Source of the DNA: Acidobacteriota bacterium
Lineage (GTDB): Bacteria > Acidobacteriota > Blastocatellia > Pyrinomonadales > Pyrinomonadaceae
NCBI GenBank assembly: GCA_003222945.1
Contig: QHXM01000061.1
Coordinates: forward strand, 1-38,818
DNA: 38,818 nt
Direction of reading: 5' to 3'
The translations under genes were made by a program, and so were the position numbers. The notes below the pieces were generated by a model. That model had not been told where the DNA came from. It made no database searches and saw only the letters and a program-made list of their open reading frames with translations. Below are positions 32,952 to 38,818 of this stretch, piece by piece; positions within the stretch are counted from its first letter, which is position 1; the number at the start of each line of letters is the position of its first letter.

Positions 32952-34235
32952 ATGATAGATCAGATTCAATCCACCCGTCTCGACAATGGTTTGACAGTTC
33001 TGACCGAACAGATGCCGGGTCTGCGCTCCGTGACCGTAGGTATCTGGGCGCGTCGCGGCTCTCGCCACGAAGAGCCGGAGCTTAACGGCATCTGCCATTT
33101 CATAGAGCACACGGTTTTCAAAGGCACAGAGCGACGAAGCGCACTTGATATAGCAATCGAAAGCGACCGTCTGGGCGGACACCTTGACGCCTTCACTACG
33201 CACGAAGTCACAGGCTTCACGATGAAGGTCACGGACAAGGGACTCACGCAAGCCTTCGACATTCTGGCAGACATGCTCGCTCACCCGCGCTTTGACAGCG
33301 AAGATTTGCAGCGCGAGCAGAAGGTCATCATAGAAGAGATGAAGATGGTCGAGGACACGCCCGACGAACTCCTGGGCGAACTCTTCAACGCGGCCTACTT
33401 CCCAAACCATTCCCTTGGCCGCCCCATCGAAGGCACTGCCGAGACAGTCTCATCTTTTGACAAAGACAGGACCACAGAGTTTCATGCGCGCGAATTCAAT
33501 GCGCGTAATCTTGTCATCGCCGCAGCCGGAAACATTAATCACACCGAACTCGTTGAGATGGCCGCGCGAGCTTTCAACGACAACCCATCATCCGACAACG
33601 GAACCCGGAATGTATTAACTCAATCACAGAAGCCTTCGGCAGCCGCGCCTATCTTGATAGAGCGCAAGAAGGAGCTTGAGCAGGCGCACCTGATAATCGC
33701 AGCGCCCTGGCCTTCCGCCACGAGCGATGACCGCTATGCCGCGAGTCTGCTGGCAAACGTTCTGGGCGGCGGAACGTCGAGCCGACTATGGCAGGCGATT
33801 CGTGAAGATCGCGGCCTCGCTTATGCAGTCGGAGCGGGCGCGAGCGCATTCTCGGACATCGGCGTCTTCAACATCTACGCCGGGACATCGCCCGAACAGT
33901 TGGACGAAGTCCTTGACCTATCGCTCGCAGAGTTGCGCCGCATAGTGCGCGAGGGCGTGACTGAAGAAGAACTTCAGCTTGTCAAAGAGCAAGCTGTCTC
34001 TTCAATCCTTCTGGGCCTGGAATCATCGAGCGTTCGCGCGGGCGCACTTGCACGCCAGGAGATAATACACGGTCGCCGCATTTCGCCAGACGAAATCATC
34101 AGTCGCCTAGAATCGGTCAGGCTTGAAGACCTGCAACGCATAGCGCGCGAATATTTCACAACAGAGGGACTCGCGCTCGCAGCCCTTGGCGACCTGAACG
34201 GCTTTCGCGTTGATCGCTCGCGGTTAGAAATTTAG
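32952..34235 (+). CDS. M16 family zinc metallopeptidase (processing-peptidase beta-like)
   Basis: A 427-residue peptidase of the pitrilysin family. The inverted zinc motif HxxEH is HFIEH with His49, Glu52 and His53, and the distal Glu lies in a helix downstream (ELLGELFNAAY). The protein has both N- and C-terminal halves of the family clam-shell (the latter around GLAYAVGAGASAFSDIGVFNIYAG), so it resembles mitochondrial processing peptidase-like bacterial proteins. There is no signal peptide, so it is probably cytoplasmic. It heads a plus-strand run toward the YycJ-like hydrolase and pur genes, although repeat H12 follows it. Confidence 0.94.
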   Translation: MIDQIQSTRLDNGLTVLTEQMPGLRSVTVGIWARRGSRHEEPELNGICHFIEHTVFKGTERRSALDIAIESDRLGGHLDAFTTHEVTGFTMKVTDKGLTQAFDILADMLAHPRFDSEDLQREQKVIIEEMKMVEDTPDELLGELFNAAYFPNHSLGRPIEGTAETVSSFDKDRTTEFHAREFNARNLVIAAAGNINHTELVEMAARAFNDNPSSDNGTRNVLTQSQKPSAAAPILIERKKELEQAHLIIAAPWPSATSDDRYAASLLANVLGGGTSSRLWQAIREDRGLAYAVGAGASAFSDIGVFNIYAGTSPEQLDEVLDLSLAELRRIVREGVTEEELQLVKEQAVSSILLGLESSSVRAGALARQEIIHGRRISPDEIISRLESVRLEDLQRIAREYFTTEGLALAALGDLNGFRVDRSRLEI

Positions 34236-34290
34236 TTTCAAGTTTCAAGTTGATACTTGTCTTGGAACTTGAAACTTGAAACCTGCAACT
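34234..34290. repeat. heptanucleotide inverted repeat H12
   Basis: Exact 17-base arms GTTTCAAGTTTCAAGTT (34235-34251) and AACTTGAAACTTGAAAC (34266-34282) with a 14-base loop. It fills the whole space between the M16 stop and the next ATG at 34292, leaving no Shine-Dalgarno sequence for that gene. Confidence 0.92.
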
Positions 34291-34291
34291 T

Positions 34292-35116
34292 ATGAAATTT
34301 ACTGTTCTAGGCAGCGGCTCTACGGGCAACGCGCTCTTGATTGAGGCGGGCGCGACACGCGTGCTCGTTGATGCCGGGCTTAGCGCGAAAGAGGCCGTGC
34401 GACGCCTCTCGCTCATGGGCTGCGACCCTGCGCGCCTGGACGGTGTCATTATCACACATGAGCACGGCGATCACGCGGGCGGCCTTCGCGTTCTCTTGAA
34501 GAGTCTGGACTGCCCCGTCTTCATGTCCGGCATGACGCGCGAAGCTTACATCAGCGAACACAGCCATCGCTCAACGGATGAGCCGCGCAAACGCTCAGAC
34601 GCCCTGCGCGACCGGACCGAAGAGATTGAATCGAGCCGTGATTTCAAGATAGGCGCGATTGATTTTCACCCGTTCACCATTCCACACGATGCCGCAGACA
34701 ATTTCGGATTTACTGCAACGCACGCTGGAATCTGCATTGCTACCCTGATGGACTTCGGCCACATCACAACTCTTATAACTGAACGCCTGCGCCGTTGCGC
34801 GGCAATCATCATCGAATCCAATCACAGCCGCGACATGCTCAAGGCTTGCGACGTTTACCCCTGGGAGTTGAAACAAAGAATACTCTCGCGCACAGGCCAT
34901 CTATCGAACGAAGACGTGGCCGACTGGCTGCGCGAAGGTTTTGACGGCACTGCGCGCCACATAGTTCTGGCGCATCTATCGCAGCGCGCCAACAACCCTT
35001 ACGTTGCCAAAATCTCTGCCGAGATGGCACTAAGGGAGCGTTCCCCGCTCTTTCAAACCGACACGGAGATAACGCTCTCGGCAGCGAAAGAGCCGACCGC
35101 ATGGATAGAACTTTGA
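34292..35116 (+). CDS. MBL-fold metallo-hydrolase, YycJ/WalJ-like
   Basis: A 274-residue metallo-beta-lactamase fold protein. The opening FTVLGSGSTGNALLIEAGAT and DGVIITHEHGDHAGGL (His-x-His-x-Asp-His) match the YycJ/WalJ group, which has exonuclease-like activity and is linked to DNA repair and cell-wall regulation in Firmicutes. Two further metal-ligand candidates are the His in FTIPHDA and the His in ESNHSRDML. The start is ATG 34292, directly after repeat H12, so initiation has no visible ribosome site. Its last 16 bases overlap the possible start of the next gene. Confidence 0.92.
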   Translation: MKFTVLGSGSTGNALLIEAGATRVLVDAGLSAKEAVRRLSLMGCDPARLDGVIITHEHGDHAGGLRVLLKSLDCPVFMSGMTREAYISEHSHRSTDEPRKRSDALRDRTEEIESSRDFKIGAIDFHPFTIPHDAADNFGFTATHAGICIATLMDFGHITTLITERLRRCAAIIIESNHSRDMLKACDVYPWELKQRILSRTGHLSNEDVADWLREGFDGTARHIVLAHLSQRANNPYVAKISAEMALRERSPLFQTDTEITLSAAKEPTAWIEL

Positions 35117-35601
35117 AGGCAAAAGGTAAAAGGCAAAAGGTAAAAGTGTGGATAGGCTCACGCCTGACTTTCATCAACTCTCTTCGCCTTCCTTTTGCCT
35201 TCTACCTTTTTACTTTTGCCTTCTTTTCTGCTTGTGCGCTGCAAGCAAGTCGCGCAGGAATTCCGCCGCAGGCGCAGGCCGCGATTGATACCGTGAGCAA
35301 CGACATCTCGGAAGGCCGCTTTGAGAAGATTTACAACGAGGCTGCGGACGAGTGGCGTCAGGCGACGACGCTCGAACAGTCGAACGCGACCTTCAAACGA
35401 CTGAAGGATAAACTCGGCGATGTCAAAAGCCGCTCAATACAGACGGCCACAGAAGAAGACAAGCACGGAGCACATACTTTCACCATTGACTACAAGACGA
35501 CATTCGATCACGGCGACGGCATGGAAACATTCACGCTCGTCGAACGCAATGGACATTGGTTGTTGGCTAGGTACTTTGTTAATTCTGATTCGCTGAAATG
35601 A
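35101..35601 (+). CDS. DUF4019-like lipoprotein whose signal peptide is encoded by a repeat
   Basis: The mature part (GRFEKIYNEAADEWRQATTL, TFTIDYKTTFDH, METFTLVERNGHWLLARY) resembles the DUF4019 family of small exported proteins, about 166 residues in all. The N-terminal 45 residues are translated from repeat H13. The left arm gives the basic stretch KAKGKRQKVK and the right arm gives LPFAFYLFTFAFFSAC, a plausible signal peptide with a lipobox-like FSAC. Two starts are possible: ATG at 35101, overlapping the preceding gene by 16 bases, or GTG at 35146, which gives a shorter, cleaner signal peptide. Whether the lipid-modified Cys is used is inference. Confidence 0.78.
   Translation: MDRTLKAKGKRQKVKVWIGSRLTFINSLRLPFAFYLFTFAFFSACALQASRAGIPPQAQAAIDTVSNDISEGRFEKIYNEAADEWRQATTLEQSNATFKRLKDKLGDVKSRSIQTATEEDKHGAHTFTIDYKTTFDHGDGMETFTLVERNGHWLLARYFVNSDSLK
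35116..35223. repeat. heptanucleotide inverted repeat H13, translated
   Basis: The left arm is tandem AAAAGGC/AAAAGGT/AAAAGGC/AAAAGGT; the right arm (about 35185-35223) is CTTCCTTTTGCCTTCTACC and CTTTTTACTTTTGCCTTC. It lies inside the reading frame of the lipoprotein gene. Confidence 0.9.
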
Positions 35602-35604
35602 ATT

Positions 35605-35665
35605 TGTCAGTTGTCAGCGGTCAGTCGAAAAAGAAACAACTGACAACGGACAACTGACCACTGAC
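35605..35665. repeat. heptanucleotide inverted repeat H14
   Basis: Left arm GTCAGTTGTCAGCGGTCAGT; right arm CAACTGACAACGGACAACTG plus ACCACTGAC. Vocabulary shared with H9. The right arm ends one base before the purB ATG, so no ribosome site is visible there. Confidence 0.9.
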
Positions 35666-35666
35666 T

Positions 35667-36980
35667 ATGATTCCACGTTACACATTGCCCGAAATGGGCA
35701 CGCTCTGGTCCGAGCAGAATAAATTTCAGAAGTGGCTGGACGTGGAGATTGCCGTCTGCGAGGTTCACGCTGAGATGGGCGTGATTCCGCGCGAGGCTTT
35801 GGAAGAGATTAAGACAAAGGCAAAGTTTTTAGTCGAGCGCATCAATGAAATTGAGAAGACTACGGACCATGACGTGATAGCGTTTACGACTAACCTTGCG
35901 GAATCAATCGGCGATGCTGCGCGCTTTGTTCACTACGGCCTAACATCTTCGGATGTTGTGGACACTGCGAACGCGCTCCTGCTCAGAGACTCTTGCGACA
36001 TTCTGCTTCGGAAGATAGAAGCGTTGCTGGAAGTCTTAAAACGCCGCGCCTTCGAGTTCAAACGAACGCCGCAGATTGGGCGCACGCATGGCATTCACGC
36101 AGAGCCTACTTCGTTCGGCCTCACATTCGCGCTCTGGTACGACGAGATGCGGCGCAACCGCGCTAGACTTCAAGCGGCGCGAGAGCGAGTCGCGGTCGGC
36201 AAAATTAGCGGCGCTGTCGGCGCGTTCGCGCACCTTGACCCTGTTGTCGAAGAAAAAGTCTGCGCGCGGCTAGGGATAAAGCCTGCGCTCGTCTCAACTC
36301 AGATCATACAGCGCGACCGCTACGCTGAATATCTCTCGGTGCTCGCCATCATCGCATCATCTTTGGACAAGTTTGCGCTACAGGTTCGCCACTGGCAGCG
36401 AACGGAAGTGCGCGAGGCGCAGGAGAAATTCAAGCGCGGGCAGAAGGGATCATCTGCTATGCCGCACAAGCGCAATCCAATTCTTTCGGAGCGCATTTGC
36501 GGCATGGCGCGGACTGTTCGCGCCAACTCAATCGTCGGTCTTGAGAACGTGGCGCTGTGGCACGAGCGAGACATCTCGCACTCTTCAGCCGAGCGCATAG
36601 TCTTGCCGGATTCATCAGCCGCGCTCGATTACATGCTGCAAAAAACTGCATCGCTCCTTGATGGCCTGGTGGTCTATCCAGAACGCATGTTGGAGAACCT
36701 GAACGCTACGCGCGGCCTGGTCTTCAGCGGCCAACTCCTGCTCGCCCTGACGCAAAGCGGAGTCTCGCGCGAGACGGCCTACGAGTGGGTGCAACGCAAC
36801 GCAATGAAGGTTTGGGACGAAGGCGGCGATTTTCAAACTCTCGTCGCGGCTGACCCGGACATTCAAAAGCATCTCTCGAATGAGCAGATCAAGAAGAGTT
36901 TTTCTCTCGACACTTATCTGAGAAATGTTGACGTGGTGTTTGATAGAGTTTTTAATAACTCATTGGAGCAATCATCGTGA
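35667..36980 (+). CDS. purB: adenylosuccinate lyase
   Basis: A 437-residue enzyme that cleaves adenylosuccinate to AMP and fumarate, and SAICAR to AICAR, in purine synthesis. The N-terminus MIPRYTLPEMGTLWSEQNKF is typical of PurB; the family signature GSSAMPHKRNPI is present near residue 265, with the flexible-loop catalytic Ser. IGRTHGIHAEPT holds the conserved His. Full length, cytoplasmic and homotetrameric in known relatives. It is translationally coupled to purS through a GTGA overlap. Repeat H14 abuts the start. Confidence 0.97.
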   Translation: MIPRYTLPEMGTLWSEQNKFQKWLDVEIAVCEVHAEMGVIPREALEEIKTKAKFLVERINEIEKTTDHDVIAFTTNLAESIGDAARFVHYGLTSSDVVDTANALLLRDSCDILLRKIEALLEVLKRRAFEFKRTPQIGRTHGIHAEPTSFGLTFALWYDEMRRNRARLQAARERVAVGKISGAVGAFAHLDPVVEEKVCARLGIKPALVSTQIIQRDRYAEYLSVLAIIASSLDKFALQVRHWQRTEVREAQEKFKRGQKGSSAMPHKRNPILSERICGMARTVRANSIVGLENVALWHERDISHSSAERIVLPDSSAALDYMLQKTASLLDGLVVYPERMLENLNATRGLVFSGQLLLALTQSGVSRETAYEWVQRNAMKVWDEGGDFQTLVAADPDIQKHLSNEQIKKSFSLDTYLRNVDVVFDRVFNNSLEQSS

Positions 36981-37219
36981 AAGCCAAAGTTTACGTCACA
37001 CTGAAACCGAGCGTGCTTGACCCGCAGGGCAAGGCCATACAGCATTCCGTTGAGCTTCTGGGATTCAACGCCATAGCGGACGTGCGGCAGGGAAAATATT
37101 TCGAGATCGAGCTTGACGACAAGCTCAACGAACAGAGCGCACGCGAGTCAGCCGAGCGAATGGCGCGCGAGGTTCTGTCTAATCCTGTGATTGAAGATTA
37201 TCGCGTGGAGATTGAGTAG
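36977..37219 (+). CDS. purS: phosphoribosylformylglycinamidine synthase subunit PurS
   Basis: An 80-residue protein with the usual alternating strand/helix pattern of PurS (KVYVTLKPSVLDPQGKAI, HSVELLGF, YRVEIE). It bridges PurQ and small PurL in the FGAM synthase complex. The start is GTG at 36977, overlapping the purB stop by four bases, with GGAG about 8 bases upstream. Its TAG is directly followed by the purQ ATG, so the genes form one operon. Confidence 0.95.
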   Translation: MKAKVYVTLKPSVLDPQGKAIQHSVELLGFNAIADVRQGKYFEIELDDKLNEQSARESAERMAREVLSNPVIEDYRVEIE

Positions 37220-37927
37220 ATGAAATTCGGTGTCATAGTTTTTCCCGGCTCGAACTGCGACCACGATGCTTATCACGTCATCTCAAAGCACGTAGGCCAG
37301 CCCGTTGATTTCATCTGGCATCGTGACACGGACTTGAGTTCTTACGATGCTGTCATCATTCCGGGCGGCTTCTCTTACGGAGATTATCTTCGCGCAGGCG
37401 CGCTCGCTCGCTTCTCGCCCGTGATGAATTCTGTAAAAGATTTTGCGGCGCGCGGGCGTCTTGTGCTTGGCATCTGCAACGGTTTTCAGATTCTTTGCGA
37501 GGCTGGACTTCTGCCCGGCGCATTGATTCGCAACCGCGACCTGCATTTCATCTGCGAGCACATAAACATTCGGGTCGAGACGACCGAGACGGCTTTTACG
37601 AATCGGTTGAGAGCGGGGAGCGTGCTCAGTCTTCCCATTGCGCACGCTGAAGGGAATTACGTCTGCGACGACAAAACGTTAGAAGAGTTGCAGCGCGAGG
37701 ATCGTATAATCTTTCGCTACTGCGATGCGGGCGGAGAGACTACGGGCGAGGCAAACCCGAACGGCTCGCGCGACTCAATCGCCGGCATCTGCAATTCGGC
37801 GCGCAATGTGCTGGGGCTAATGCCGCATCCTGAGCGCGCGTGCGAAGACCTCTTAGGCTCTGCGGACGGCAGCGGCGTTTTCAGTTCTCTTGCGGACACG
37901 CTCGCCGCGCAGGTTTCAGTCTATTAA
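37220..37927 (+). CDS. purQ: phosphoribosylformylglycinamidine synthase subunit PurQ
   Basis: A 235-residue class I glutamine amidotransferase supplying ammonia to PurL. The nucleophilic Cys86 is in [12 protein letters not shown] and the His/Glu pair is in LMPHPERA near residue 205. The N-terminus [13 protein letters not shown] is diagnostic of PurQ. It starts immediately after purS with GGAG nine bases upstream (inside the purS end). No purL follows in this window; the next gene is a PilZ protein. Confidence 0.97.
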   Translation: MKFGVIVFPGSNCDHDAYHVISKHVGQPVDFIWHRDTDLSSYDAVIIPGGFSYGDYLRAGALARFSPVMNSVKDFAARGRLVLGICNGFQILCEAGLLPGALIRNRDLHFICEHINIRVETTETAFTNRLRAGSVLSLPIAHAEGNYVCDDKTLEELQREDRIIFRYCDAGGETTGEANPNGSRDSIAGICNSARNVLGLMPHPERACEDLLGSADGSGVFSSLADTLAAQVSVY

Positions 37928-37954
37928 CAAAATTTAGCAAGGTTTGGATTCACT

Positions 37955-38254
37955 ATGGAAGAAAGAAGAGAAGAGGAACGAAAGGATGTCTCGCTGGAGG
38001 TTCGCTGGGAGGGCGGCTCAGGACATCACACTGCGCGCGTGAGCGACCTGAGTTTAGGCGGTTGCTATCTTGACACTCTGGGACAGGCAGTAGTCGGCGA
38101 GGTCATTGGGATTGAGATCAGGATGCCTGACGGAAGCTGGCTGCCACTGCGCGGCACAGTTGCATTCTACAAACCCGGCATGGGCTTCAGCGTCTGCTTC
38201 ACATTTTTGACGGACGAGGAGCAGTATCAACTCTCGCAAGTCGTCAATCAATAA
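37955..38254 (+). CDS. PilZ domain protein (c-di-GMP binding)
   Basis: A 99-residue single PilZ domain. The basic leader ERREEERKDVSLEVRW supplies the RxxxR-type motif and SDLSLGGCYLD supplies the (D/N)xSxxG motif, the two halves of the cyclic di-GMP site. It is likely a small effector binding c-di-GMP; the partner is unknown. It follows purQ after 27 bases on the same strand; this looks like adjacency rather than functional linkage. Confidence 0.9.
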   Translation: MEERREEERKDVSLEVRWEGGSGHHTARVSDLSLGGCYLDTLGQAVVGEVIGIEIRMPDGSWLPLRGTVAFYKPGMGFSVCFTFLTDEEQYQLSQVVNQ

Positions 38255-38285
38255 TCTTTTCAGTTAGAGCAAGGCGAGTCGCTCT

Positions 38286-38818
38286 ATGCGTAGATTAGCA
38301 AGACAACTGGTTTTTACTGCAACGGCTTTATCACTCTTGTGCGCGACCTCGTTGGCGCAGGAGCCAAACTTAGAACTTAATGTAAGCATCGTCAGCGAAC
38401 GCTATTGTGTTGTGAGCGAAGACTTGAATTCTCTACAGATGACGCTGCACTTACGTTACACGAACACAGGCAGCCAAAAGATAATTCTCTACAAAGGTGT
38501 GAGACTCTTCTACCAGATTTTCGTCAGCCGTAACGAGCAGGATGCTGCGGCCAGAAGATACGAGACGCGCACGACGCATTCGCGCTACTACGATCAACTG
38601 CCTGAAAAGATAGATGCGCCGAATCCTGGCAGCGTCTTCACGATCCTTTCCCCCGGAGCTTCGTATGAGACTGAGCAGACAATTGCTCTGCCTGTGGCGC
38701 GCGGCGACAAGCGCGTTGGAAATTCTATAACGGCTGGCGACCATGTACTACAGGTCTGGGTCTCAACCTGGTACGAATCCAAAAAGCTCGCTCAAGCTCT
38801 GCGCGAAAAATGGCAGCG
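38286..38818 (+). CDS. secreted protein of unknown function (3' end off the right edge)
   Basis: Open to the window end, so absent from the ORF track; 177 codons read without a stop from the ATG at 38286. The N-terminus MRRLARQLVFTATALSLLC with cleavage near SLAQ is a Sec signal peptide. The mature part (LQMTLHLRYTNTGSQKIILY, SVFTILSPGASYETE) looks like an immunoglobulin-like beta sandwich, similar to domains that mediate adhesion or act as spacers. AAGGCGAG lies about 10 bases upstream. No family identified. Confidence 0.72.
   Translation, partial: MRRLARQLVFTATALSLLCATSLAQEPNLELNVSIVSERYCVVSEDLNSLQMTLHLRYTNTGSQKIILYKGVRLFYQIFVSRNEQDAAARRYETRTTHSRYYDQLPEKIDAPNPGSVFTILSPGASYETEQTIALPVARGDKRVGNSITAGDHVLQVWVSTWYESKKLAQALREKWQ

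Noticed and set aside
32820-33410. 196-residue minus-strand ORF
   Set aside because: Antisense to the M16 peptidase start and repeat H11; no supporting motif.

Overview
The window looks like a chromosomal segment of an Acidobacteriota bacterium, most likely of the Blastocatellia type. This is inference from content, because no rRNA or ribosomal marker is present. The pointers are a large secreted protein ending in a TIGR03437-like 'QINVRIP' domain, a FecR protein with a Trp/Tyr-rich DUF6600-like block, a carboxypeptidase-regulatory/outer-membrane barrel protein, and Gram-negative style signal peptides. Gene order is that of an ordinary chromosome; I see no phage, IS element, CRISPR array, rRNA or tRNA.

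Layout. 1-2776 (minus): a Nudix plus metallo-beta-lactamase fusion that runs off the left edge and is absent from the ORF track, a VOC protein, a YuiH-like molybdopterin oxidoreductase and a small unknown. 3059-6296 (plus): a subtilase with an N-terminal four-Cys module, then a geranylgeranyl-reductase-like flavoprotein fused to a GNAT domain; a bidirectional terminator follows. 6364-8290: two secreted unknowns and a small acidic protein. 8329-10825: a D-2-hydroxyacid dehydrogenase, then a RibD-type reductase and a WYL regulator facing away from each other, both lacking their N-termini at one shared point. 10832-17307 (minus): three exported proteins (TIGR03437-like, FecR/DUF6600-like, and a GH47 alpha-mannosidase). 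17646-22703: an APC permease/aminotransferase operon, a PHS-like permease, an SRPBCC protein and an HxlR regulator. 23003-30300: a signalling block with a GAF histidine kinase, a REC-GGDEF diguanylate cyclase, a sigma-54 activator and a membrane GAF-PAS histidine kinase. 30651-38818: a barrel protein, then an M16 peptidase, YycJ/WalJ-like hydrolase, lipoprotein, purB-purS-purQ, PilZ and a partial secreted protein. c-di-GMP may link the GGDEF and PilZ proteins, but nothing in the sequence proves it.

The most unusual layer is the non-coding one. At least fourteen intergenic inverted repeats have arms built from degenerate tandem heptanucleotides (such as AAAAGGC/AAAAGGT, GGATGAG, GTCAGTT). They occur between convergent, divergent and co-directional genes alike, so they are not simply terminators. 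One is read through by a gene: its left arm encodes a basic stretch and its right arm the hydrophobic core of a lipoprotein-like signal peptide (35101-35601). There are also two copies of a larger nested palindromic element (12921-13043, 17325-17488) and a 16-unit, 21-bp minisatellite (15560-15895) with a near-perfect 35-bp inverted repeat in its middle. Other leads are a sigma-54 activator whose phospho-acceptor Asp is Tyr, the double N-terminal loss at 9837-9922, and several domain fusions.
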